A stretch of DNA of 64,000 nt from Oscillospiraceae bacterium (lineage in GTDB: Bacteria; Bacillota; Clostridia; Oscillospirales; Oscillospiraceae), in contig JAILFJ010000123.1 of assembly GCA_024697625.1 (NCBI GenBank), positions 1 to 64,000 on the forward strand, given 5' to 3'. Positions 57,143-64,000 of the stretch are shown in pieces. How positions within the stretch are numbered: position 1 is the first letter of the stretch; each line of letters starts with the position of its first letter. Below the pieces are notes generated by a model. The model saw only the letters and a program-made list of their open reading frames with translations. It was not told the origin of the DNA and made no database searches. Made by a program: the position numbers and the translations under genes.

Positions 57143-57215
57143 GTTTTCTCTCTGTCTGACAGTATGTGAAAATATTCTCTGACTGTTTCTTCTGTCTGTA
57201 AAATGATTTCTCAGT

Positions 57216-58274
57216 CTAGCGGAACAGCTTTACGATATCGCTCAGCATGATCACGCCCATAAGCCCCAGCAGCAGCACCAGGCCGGCTGCATGGATATAA
57301 CCCTCGTATTTCGGATCGAGCTTTTTCCGTGTGATGGCCTCGATCACCGCGGTGACCAGGAGCAGGAACACGCGCCCGCCGTCCAGCGCCGGAAGCGGCA
57401 GCATATTCATGATGGCAAGGTTGATGGCGATAAAAGCCCCGAGATACAGGATATCATACACCGCGTCTGAAGTTGTCTCCGCATTCTCGCCAGTCTCGGC
57501 GATGGCGTCCACAATCCCAACCGGGCCGGACAGGTCCTTCAGGCCCACCTCGCCGTGGACCAGCTGACCCAGGCCCATCCAGACCATGCGGCCGAACTCC
57601 AGGGACGTACTCCAGGCATACTGAAGCTTCAGAGGCAGCGTGGCCTCCTCGTAGCCGAAATAGAAGCCGTAGAGTTCCCTCGTCTGGCCCTCATAGAGAT
57701 GCTTCTCCATGGCAAAGTCCTTCACTGTGACCCGCTTTCCGTTGCGATTTACGACAATATCGTAAGTCCCGTCGCCCGCCTCGAGAAAGTCTCCCACGTC
57801 GTAATACTGATAGACCCGGTGCCCGTCGATCTTCAGGAAGCGGTCTCCCACCATCAGGGCATCCTCCCCCTCATAGGGGCAGCCCTCGACAAAGGATGCG
57901 ATGCCCGGCATCAGAAAGGCGGATGCGCCGAGATACAGGCAGAAGATCACAATCAGGCCGAGAAGATAGTTGTTGAAGGAGCCGGCCACGAGGATCAGCA
58001 GGCGCTTCAGGGCGGAGGCATTGGTAAATGCCCGGGGATCTTCAGACTGGCTGTTCTCCCCTTCCATGGCGCAGTATCCGCCCAGCGGAATCGCCCGGAG
58101 CGCATAGAGTGTCTCACCCTTCTGCTTCTTCCAGATTGCAGGACCCATGCCGATGGCAAACTCATTGACCCTGACATGGCAGAGCTTCGCGGCACTGAAG
58201 TGCCCGAACTCATGAACGGCAATCAGAATGCCGAAGAGAAGGATCGCAAAAAGAACATAAAGCAAAGTTGTCAT
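57216..58274 (-). CDS. rseP: Site-2 membrane zinc protease RseP
   Basis: A 352-residue protease: H-E-F-G-H (about 21) in the first helix, one PDZ domain (about 120-200), and late N-M-L-P-L-P-A-L-D-G-G helix with the Asp ligand. It cleaves membrane proteins such as anti-sigma factors. In the usual dxr-rseP-ispG order. Confidence 0.96.
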   Translation of the reverse strand: MTTLLYVLFAILLFGILIAVHEFGHFSAAKLCHVRVNEFAIGMGPAIWKKQKGETLYALRAIPLGGYCAMEGENSQSEDPRAFTNASALKRLLILVAGSFNNYLLGLIVIFCLYLGASAFLMPGIASFVEGCPYEGEDALMVGDRFLKIDGHRVYQYYDVGDFLEAGDGTYDIVVNRNGKRVTVKDFAMEKHLYEGQTRELYGFYFGYEEATLPLKLQYAWSTSLEFGRMVWMGLGQLVHGEVGLKDLSGPVGIVDAIAETGENAETTSDAVYDILYLGAFIAINLAIMNMLPLPALDGGRVFLLLVTAVIEAITRKKLDPKYEGYIHAAGLVLLLGLMGVIMLSDIVKLFR

Positions 58275-58280
58275 TCCGGA

Positions 58281-59429
58281 TTACTTTCCCGTCTCCTCAT
58301 GTACAAAACGCCGCGCCGCAGCATCGGCCTCCAGGATATGCCCGAGGCTGTCTGCCCTGTCATCTGCAAGCCGGTCCACCGCAGCCGCAGCCAGATCGTA
58401 GATGCGGTTGAAGCCGATCTGCTCCTTCAGGAACAGATGTACGGCCTCCTCGTTCGCCGCACTCATCACGCAGCCGGCCGTCCCGCCCAGCCGGGCACAG
58501 TCCATGGCCAGACGCAGGCAGGGGAAGTTCTCGAGGTCCGGTGCCTCGAAGCTCAGGTCCCGCAGTGTCCGGAAGTCCAGCCTGTCGAACATGGAGGGCA
58601 GCCGCTGCGGCCAGGTCAGCGCGAGCTGGATCGGCAGACCCATGTCCGGCACCCCGAGCTGAGCGATGACTGTGCCGTCCACAAGCTCGACCATCGAGTG
58701 GATGACGCTCTGAGGATGTACGACGACCTCGATCGCATCCGGGCTCACAGAGAAGAGGCGCATGGCCTCGATAAACTCCAGGCCCTTGTTCATCAGTGTC
58801 GCGCTGTCGACCGAGATCTTCGCGCCCATGTTCCAGCGGGGATGCCGCACGGCCTCCGCCGGGGTGATCTTCTCGAGCTCCTCTCTCCGTCTGCCGCGGA
58901 AGGGGCCGCCGGAGCAGGTGAGCAGAATCTTTCGCAGTTCGCCCTCTCCCCTGCCGGTCAGGCACTGGAAAATGGCCGAATGCTCCGAGTCCACCGGGAT
59001 GATCTCCGCCCCGGTCTCAGCGGCGCGCTTCATGACGATCTCGCCGGCGCAGACCAGCGTCTCCTTATTGGCGAGGGCGATCCGCTTTTTCGCGTCGATT
59101 GCCGCCAGGGTCGGCTTCAGCCCCACCGCGCCGGAGACCGCAGTCACAACACAGTCGACAGAGGGCAGCGTCGCCGCCTCAATCAGGCCTTCCATGCCGC
59201 TTCCGACCCGGATGTCGGTGTCCGCGAGGGCCAGCTTCAGTTCTCTGGCTGCGGCCTCATCAAAGACCGCGACAAACGCAGGGCGGAACTTCCGCGCCTG
59301 TTCCTCCAGGCGGTCGATCTGCCGGTTGGCAGTGAGGGCAGCCACCCGGATGCCGGTATGCTCCGCCACGGCTGCAGTCTGTCTGCCGATGGAACCCGTG
59401 CAGCCCAGAATCGAAATTGCATTTACCAT
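58281..59429 (-). CDS. dxr: 1-deoxy-D-xylulose 5-phosphate reductoisomerase
   Basis: A 382-residue Dxr: NADPH site I-L-G-C-T-G-S-I-G near the start, L-A-N-K-E-T-L-V, D-S-E-H-S-A-I-F, T-C-S-G-G-P-F-R and H-P-x-W-N-M-G-x-K-I-S-V-D. It catalyses the second step of the MEP pathway. ATG 59429 was chosen because the Rossmann motif starts 6 residues later; the longer frame to 59546 would overlap uppS. Confidence 0.97.
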   Translation of the reverse strand: MVNAISILGCTGSIGRQTAAVAEHTGIRVAALTANRQIDRLEEQARKFRPAFVAVFDEAAARELKLALADTDIRVGSGMEGLIEAATLPSVDCVVTAVSGAVGLKPTLAAIDAKKRIALANKETLVCAGEIVMKRAAETGAEIIPVDSEHSAIFQCLTGRGEGELRKILLTCSGGPFRGRRREELEKITPAEAVRHPRWNMGAKISVDSATLMNKGLEFIEAMRLFSVSPDAIEVVVHPQSVIHSMVELVDGTVIAQLGVPDMGLPIQLALTWPQRLPSMFDRLDFRTLRDLSFEAPDLENFPCLRLAMDCARLGGTAGCVMSAANEEAVHLFLKEQIGFNRIYDLAAAAVDRLADDRADSLGHILEADAAARRFVHEETGK

Positions 59430-59436
59430 ATGTGTT

Positions 59437-60171
59437 TCAAACCTTTCCGTAACGCCGGTCTCTCCTGCGAAACTCCTCGATCGCCCTGTCCAGTTCTGCG
59501 GGCGTAAAGTCCGGCCAGAGGGTATCGGTGAAATAAAACTCGGCATACGCGCACTGCCAGAGCAGAAAGTTGGACAGGCGCTGCTCGCCGCCGGGCCGGA
59601 TCAGGAGATCCGGCTCAGGGATCCCCGAGGACCACAGGTACTGTGAAAACTGCTCCTCTGTCAGTTTCTCAGGTGCCGTACCTGCCAGCCGATCCTCCGC
59701 GTAGCGCTCTGCAGCCCGGACAATCTCGGCCCGACCGCCGTAGTTCAGGCAGATATTTGCCTGAAAGCCCTCATAGCGTCTGGAGATCTCGTTGGTTTTG
59801 GCCACCAGTGCCTGCAGCTCCGCCGGAAGGCCTTCCACATCGCCGAAGACCCGCATCTTCATCCGGTCGCGCTCCATGGTGTCGATGGCCTCGTGCAGAT
59901 ACTTGTTCAGAAGCCGCATAATGGTCCGGACCTCTTCCTCAGGCCGGTTCCAGTTCTCCGTCGAAAAGGCATATACAGTCAGATAGTCCACCCCGATGTC
60001 TCGGCAGTAGAGGGCAATCTTCCGGAAGGTCTCGGCTCCGACGGCATGTCCCGCAGTGCGGGGAAGCCCGCGTTTTTTCGCCCAGCGCCCGTTTCCGTCC
60101 AGAATAATCGCAATATGGCGGGGGACAATCGCGCTCTCCCCCGCCGTCTGGATTTGTTTTTCCCTTGCCAT
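59437..60171 (-). CDS. uppS: Isoprenyl (undecaprenyl) diphosphate synthase
   Basis: A 244-residue cis-prenyltransferase: I-I-L-D-G-N-G-R-W-A (catalytic Asp), G-H-x-x-G, F-S-T-E-N-W, and R-x-G-G-E-x-R-L-S-N-F-L-L-W-Q. It makes the lipid carrier for wall synthesis. The start ATG overlaps the frr stop by 1 base. The dxr gene follows directly; the usual cdsA between them is missing. Confidence 0.97.
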   Translation of the reverse strand: MAREKQIQTAGESAIVPRHIAIILDGNGRWAKKRGLPRTAGHAVGAETFRKIALYCRDIGVDYLTVYAFSTENWNRPEEEVRTIMRLLNKYLHEAIDTMERDRMKMRVFGDVEGLPAELQALVAKTNEISRRYEGFQANICLNYGGRAEIVRAAERYAEDRLAGTAPEKLTEEQFSQYLWSSGIPEPDLLIRPGGEQRLSNFLLWQCAYAEFYFTDTLWPDFTPAELDRAIEEFRRRDRRYGKV

Positions 60172-60722
60172 CAGATCTCCGTCAGCTCTTTTTCTTTCTT
60201 CTCGGTGATCCTGTCGATCTCTTTGATATAGTCGTCGGTCAGCTTCTGCATATCCTTCTCGGCGATCTTGTAGTCGTCCTCGGTGATCTCGGAGGCCTTC
60301 TGCTGCTTCTTGAACTTCTCAATCGCGTCCCGGCGGATATTGCGGATGGCGACCTTGCTCTCTTCGCCGTATTTTCTGGTCTGTCTGGCAAGCTCCTTAC
60401 GTCTCTCCTCCGTCAGCGGCGGGAAAACCAGGCGGATCGAGCGTCCGTCGTTCTGCGGGTTGATGCCGAGCTCCGAGGCCAGAATCGCCCGCTCGATCCC
60501 CTTCAGGACCGAGGCATCCCAGGGCTGGATCAGCAGAGAGCGGGGATCGGGTGTGGCAACGGTCGCAAGCTGCTGAATCGGGGTCGGAACGCCGTAGTAA
60601 TCCACCTGGATCTGGTCCAGGACAGCGGCATTTGCCCTGCCGGCGCGGATCGTCGCAAGCTGTGTGCTCAGCGCCTCGCAGGTTCTTTTCATCTTGTTCT
60701 CAAATTCCGGATAATCAGACAT
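60171..60722 (-). CDS. frr: Ribosome recycling factor
   Basis: A 183-residue RRF: I-R-A-G-R-A-N near 25, Y-Y-G-x-P-T-P-I-Q-Q-L-A, F-P-P-L-T-E-E-R-R-K-E-L and a C-terminal coiled coil. It splits ribosomes after termination with EF-G. Follows pyrH by 45 bases. Confidence 0.97.
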   Translation of the reverse strand: MSDYPEFENKMKRTCEALSTQLATIRAGRANAAVLDQIQVDYYGVPTPIQQLATVATPDPRSLLIQPWDASVLKGIERAILASELGINPQNDGRSIRLVFPPLTEERRKELARQTRKYGEESKVAIRNIRRDAIEKFKKQQKASEITEDDYKIAEKDMQKLTDDYIKEIDRITEKKEKELTEI

Positions 60723-60767
60723 TTTCGCTACCTCCTGTTTCGTATCTTGTATCTTATTGTTTCTCTC

Positions 60768-61478
60768 TCAGTGGACCAGAGTGCCCAGATTCTCGCCGTC
60801 CAGAACACGCAGGATATTCTCCGGCTCCGCCAGTGCAAAGACGATCACCGGGAGGTCGTTGTCCATGGCCAGGCTGGTTGCCGTCGAATCCATCACCTGC
60901 AGCCGCTGCGCCAGGACCTCCGTGTATCGAATCTCATCATACCGCACCGCAGTCGGATCCTTTCTGGGATCCGCGCTGTATACGCCGTCGATGTTCTTTG
61001 CCAGCAGAATCGCGTCCGCGCCGATCTCCGCAGCACGGAGAACCGCCGCCGTGTCGGTGGAGAAGAAGGGATGGCCGGTGCCGCAGCCGAACAGGACGAC
61101 CTTTCCGCTCTCCAGATACCCGATGGCTTTCCGGACGTCATGTCTCTCGCCCACGCCCTGGATGTCCATCGCGGTCATCACCCTGGCATCCACACCGCAC
61201 TGCCGGAACACATCCGCAACCGCCAGGCAGTTCATCGCGGTGGCCAGCATGCCCATCCGGTCCGCGCTGACGCGCTCGATCTTTCCGGCGCCGTCCTTGA
61301 CGCCGCGCCAGAAGTTGCCGCCGCCGATCACGATGCCGATCTGTGCACCCTTTGCAAGCGCCTGCTTCACGCTCTCGCAGACAGAGCCCACAAAGTCCAT
61401 GTCATAGCCGCTGCCCTTCTCGCCGGCCAGCGCCTCGCCGCTGATCTTAATAAGAACACGCCCGTACTTCAGTGCCAT
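60768..61478 (-). CDS. pyrH: UMP kinase
   Basis: A 236-residue kinase: L-I-K-I-S-G-E-A-L-A-G, G-I-V-I-G-G-G-N-F-W-R-G and N-I-D-G-V-Y-x-A-D-P. It makes UDP from UMP. First gene of the pyrH-frr-uppS-dxr-rseP-ispG-polC-smpB block; rpsB and tsf, its common upstream neighbours, are absent here. Confidence 0.97.
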   Translation of the reverse strand: MALKYGRVLIKISGEALAGEKGSGYDMDFVGSVCESVKQALAKGAQIGIVIGGGNFWRGVKDGAGKIERVSADRMGMLATAMNCLAVADVFRQCGVDARVMTAMDIQGVGERHDVRKAIGYLESGKVVLFGCGTGHPFFSTDTAAVLRAAEIGADAILLAKNIDGVYSADPRKDPTAVRYDEIRYTEVLAQRLQVMDSTATSLAMDNDLPVIVFALAEPENILRVLDGENLGTLVH

Positions 61479-61514
61479 AAGTTCTATTCCGTTCCTTCCC
61501 TGTCATTTTCAAGC

Positions 61515-61544
61515 AGTATAGCACAGTTCCCGGTCAGAAATCAA
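61515..61544 (-). promoter_or_regulatory. Promoter of the pyrH operon
   Basis: TTGATT (61539-61544) and TATACT (61515-61520) with an 18-base spacer on the minus strand. Confidence 0.7.
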
Positions 61545-61594
61545 GACTTGGCAGAAAACACTGCTGCTTTTCCGTTTCGCAGGTTCCGCCCCCT

Positions 61595-62857
61595 TTACGG
61601 ACGGAGCTCGACCTCCAGCCCGGTCAGCCAGCGGCGCATCATGTCATAGGCATGGTTCCCGCTCATGCGCCGGATAAAGCTCCGTGTACGCTTCGGGCCC
61701 AGCGAGAGGCTCCTGACAAAGGTCCTGCCCTCCACCGCCATGGAGACATAGACCGTCCCCACTTCGTGGACGCCGTCTCCGTCCGGTCCGGCCAGACCGG
61801 TCACACCGATGCCGATGTCCGCTCCGGTCTTCTCCCGCACCCGTTCCGCCAGCGCCTTCGCCACCTCAAAGCTCACGGCGCCCTTCTCTTCGATCATGTC
61901 GGGGTCCAGATCCAGGAGCCGGGCCTTCGCCTCATTGGTGTAAACCACAGCTCCGCCGACAAAGACAGCGCTGGCCCCCGGGATATCGGTCATGCGCTTG
62001 GCGATCTCTCCGCCCGTACAGCTCTCGGCCGCTGCAAAAGTCAGCCCTCTCTCCTTCAGAAGAGGAAAGACGGCCTCCTCCAGGCACTCCACATCCATCC
62101 CGTATACATAATCCCCCAGCCGCTCCCGGACATGGGAGATCACCGGGGCCATCATCGCCTCCGCCTCCGCCTCGCTCGCAGCCTTTGCAGTGATCTGAAG
62201 CAGGCAGTCGCACTCCTTGGCATAGGGAGCCATGGTGGGATTGACCATGCTGTTCATCTCGTCTGCGAACATGTCATCCACCGTGCTCTCCCCGATTCCG
62301 AAGATCCGCACCGAGTGGGAGACGATCTCCTCATCGGAGAGGGCACGCAGATACGGGATGCCGTAGGCCCGAAACATCGGCACACACTCGACCGGCGGGC
62401 CCGGCATCATGATCACGGTCTTCCCCTCCGCCGTAAAGGCGCAGCCCGGCGCAGTCCCCCAGAGGTTGTGAAATACCGTGCAGCCCTCCGGCAGCATCGC
62501 CTGACTGAAATTATTCTGCGTAAAGACGCGTCTGTTGCGGATATAGTCATAGAGGCCCCGCACCTCGTCCTCGTTCCGGACGAGCGGAAGCCCGAACGCC
62601 TCGGCGAGAACCTGCTTTGTCAGGTCGTCGCAGGTCGGTCCGAGGCCTCCCGTGGTGATGATAATGTCGGCCCTGCCTTTTGCGGTCTGCACACAGGCGC
62701 GCAGCCGTTCCGGATTGTCGCCGACAACCGTATGGTACTTCACATTGATCCCGATCTTCGACAGCATCTCAGAAATATCCCTGGCATCCGTGTTGGTGAT
62801 ATGACCCAGAAGCAGCTCGGTCCCGACGGAGATGATCTCAGTATTGTATGCTCTCAT
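61595..62857 (-). CDS. cinA: CinA-family protein (competence/damage-inducible)
   Basis: A 420-residue CinA: N-terminal MoaB-like domain (E-L-L-L-G-H-I-x-N-T-D, T-G-G-L-G-P-T-x-D-D) and C-terminal nicotinamide-mononucleotide amidase domain (A-E-S-C-T-G-G, G-V-T-G-L-A-G-P-D-G). It cleans up NMN and ADP-ribose-type damage. GGGAAGGGA lies near the ATG. Confidence 0.95.
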   Translation of the reverse strand: MRAYNTEIISVGTELLLGHITNTDARDISEMLSKIGINVKYHTVVGDNPERLRACVQTAKGRADIIITTGGLGPTCDDLTKQVLAEAFGLPLVRNEDEVRGLYDYIRNRRVFTQNNFSQAMLPEGCTVFHNLWGTAPGCAFTAEGKTVIMMPGPPVECVPMFRAYGIPYLRALSDEEIVSHSVRIFGIGESTVDDMFADEMNSMVNPTMAPYAKECDCLLQITAKAASEAEAEAMMAPVISHVRERLGDYVYGMDVECLEEAVFPLLKERGLTFAAAESCTGGEIAKRMTDIPGASAVFVGGAVVYTNEAKARLLDLDPDMIEEKGAVSFEVAKALAERVREKTGADIGIGVTGLAGPDGDGVHEVGTVYVSMAVEGRTFVRSLSLGPKRTRSFIRRMSGNHAYDMMRRWLTGLEVELRP

Positions 62858-62911
62858 GCTGCAGTCTTCCCTTCCCGTTTATCATTCCCGGTTATCCTAA
62901 CACAGAACGGC

Positions 62912-62947
62912 AAAAAAAGCAAACTGCCGCGGGTCAACCGCGGCAGT
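62912..62947 (-). terminator. Terminator of the surface-protein gene
   Basis: A 10-bp perfect stem (62923-62932 with 62938-62947) is followed on the minus strand by TTGCTTTTTTTG, 30 bases after the gene at 62978. Confidence 0.92.
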
Positions 62948-62977
62948 CTGCCTGTAAGCTTATATGCTTAGCTGTAT

Positions 62978-64000
62978 TTATCTGTTCTTTCTCTTCTTCG
63001 GGAGAAGCGCTACCACCGCTCCGCCGGAGACAACCAGAACCGCGGCCCACAGTCCGATGTTGGCGTTATCGCCGGTCTTCGGAGACTTGTAGGAGGTCGA
63101 GCCTGCCGCCAGAATGTTGAAGGAGGCTGTCGCGGGATAGTAGGTCGCCTTGACCGTCTTGCCGAGGTACGGATCCGGCTCCATACGGGCCAGCCGTGCA
63201 GTCAGCGTGTAGCTGTTGTTGCTGCGAAGCTGATCCAGCAGGTTGCGGTAGATGTAGAGCTCCAGCTTCTCGGGGAAGTAACTGTAGTAGTCCTTGCTGA
63301 TCTTCTGACCGCCGATCCAGATGGCCAGGCTGCCGTCCGGCTCGTAGTCGATGTAGGAGCAGAGCTTGAACTTGATCCAGACATTCTTTCCCTTGATGTA
63401 GTCGTTCAGACCGTCCGCCACCGTGATGCCCGGAGTGAGGTGGATGGTGATGGGGCTGCCGGCATTCGAGACCGGAATCATGCTACCGTCCGGAGCATAC
63501 TTCTGACCGGTAATCTCGATCTCATAGTCACCGTAGGGCTCCCAGAAAGCGAGGCGCTGAATCAGATAAGAGCTGAGCGTCAGAATCTTGCCCGCCACAA
63601 AGCTGTGTCCGTAGGCATCCGTCGTCACATAGTCCGTGATGCTGAAGCAGGAACTGGGATTGTAGGCATCATAGCCGGGATTCTTGACATTGTTCGGGTC
63701 GCCATACCAGTCCATGCGCAACACATCGACCTTGTTGGGGTTCGTCGCACCCGGATACAGGACCACTGTTCCGCCGGGGTCATAGGGATTGGTCGGTCCG
63801 AAGTTGATCTGGAGGCCGGTAATCTCGTCCGCGGGAACCAGGAACTGGAAGGCATTGCCGTCACACTTCTCCGCTTCCAGGATGCCATTCTTGCCGGCAC
63901 CGATGGCCTCGATATTCAGGCTCTCCACGATCGTGAAGTACTGCACGATGAAGACCGGCTTGGTCTCGCCGTTCTTGGTATCCTGATACCAGAACACCAC
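62978..64000 (-). CDS. Sortase-anchored surface protein, C-terminal part (continues past the window)
   Basis: At least 340 residues of a large extracellular protein: beta-rich, Asn/Gly/Tyr-rich repeats, no Cys-rich domain. The end is a wall-sorting signal: S-P-K-T-G-D, then a hydrophobic helix (about 20 residues) and K-K-R-K-N-R. The SPKTG motif differs from LPXTG and fits the SPxTG/PPxTG signals used by some clostridial sortases. No sortase gene is in the window. The real start lies beyond 64000; the first Met at the edge is not the start. Confidence 0.8.
   Translation of the reverse strand: MVFWYQDTKNGETKPVFIVQYFTIVESLNIEAIGAGKNGILEAEKCDGNAFQFLVPADEITGLQINFGPTNPYDPGGTVVLYPGATNPNKVDVLRMDWYGDPNNVKNPGYDAYNPSSCFSITDYVTTDAYGHSFVAGKILTLSSYLIQRLAFWEPYGDYEIEITGQKYAPDGSMIPVSNAGSPITIHLTPGITVADGLNDYIKGKNVWIKFKLCSYIDYEPDGSLAIWIGGQKISKDYYSYFPEKLELYIYRNLLDQLRSNNSYTLTARLARMEPDPYLGKTVKATYYPATASFNILAAGSTSYKSPKTGDNANIGLWAAVLVVSGGAVVALLPKKRKNR

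Noticed and set aside
57555-59507. 650-codon plus-strand frame
   Set aside because: Antisense of rseP and dxr.

Overview
The window looks like a chromosomal stretch of an anaerobic Firmicute of the class Clostridia, probably a gut commensal. Evidence is a PolC-type replicase, RemA, the CdaA/CdaR pair, a PASTA kinase/PP2C pair, an SPKTG cell-wall sorting signal, a butyrate-kinase-type fermentation operon, and strong TTGACA/TATAAT promoters. Species cannot be fixed from sequence alone.

Layout. (1) 1-9640 is accessory DNA: an IS1595-type transposase tail interrupting a YcaO gene that sits behind a 32-residue RiPP-like precursor with a consensus promoter; flavin reductase, nitroreductase and metallo-beta-lactamase-fold genes; an M50-like membrane peptidase; GtrA; an HD-UPF0158 fusion; a relic of an AmmeMemoRadiSam gene; DUF1848; and a zinc-ribbon/radical-SAM-SPASM pair. 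(2) 9734-14260 is a minus-strand island of 19 tRNA genes interleaved with two paralogous XRE-type regulators, a Cys-rich microprotein, a dual-specificity-type phosphatase and an RtcB RNA ligase, with its own promoters, hairpins, attenuator and leader ORF. It reads as a tRNA replacement/repair system and is the most unusual part of the window. Its RtcB carries Tyr where the metal-binding Cys is expected. (3) 14329-17822 holds a secreted repeat protein, a candidate small RNA, thioredoxin with a Crp/Fnr-like site, a Crp/Fnr regulator and a glutamine amidotransferase. (4) 18320-35222 is a long, nearly continuous minus-strand housekeeping block (yebC, rsgA, pknB, prpC, rlmN, rsmB, fmt, def, priA, rpoZ, gmk, remA, yicC, rseC-like, cdaR, cdaA, an FtcD_C-like gene, prfC). 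(5) 35388-39786 has a small ORF, a HAD phosphatase, tmRNA, cyclophilin, a second Crp/Fnr regulator, a membrane protein and an esterase. (6) 39848-51459 is a ten-gene plus-strand operon (flavodoxin-like reductase, thiolase-like protein, DUF35 protein, acyl carrier protein, phosphate acyltransferase, butyrate-type kinase, OFA-type transporter, two Fe-S electron-transfer proteins, fumarate-reductase-like flavoprotein) behind a promoter with a palindrome centred near -41.5. It looks like an energy-conserving anaerobic pathway with an ACP-bound intermediate; its substrate is unknown. (7) 51582-62857 is smpB, polC, ispG, rseP, dxr, uppS, frr, pyrH and cinA, with cdsA missing from its usual place. 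(8) 62978-64000 is the C-terminal part of a sortase-anchored surface protein running off the window.

How parts work together: tmRNA (36609-36956) and SmpB (51582-52052) form the ribosome-rescue pair; def/fmt, PrpC/PknB and CdaA/CdaR are functional pairs; the two Crp/Fnr regulators each lie near a promoter with a class-II-type palindrome (trxA and the 39949 operon). All functions are inferred from motif recognition; no database search was run.
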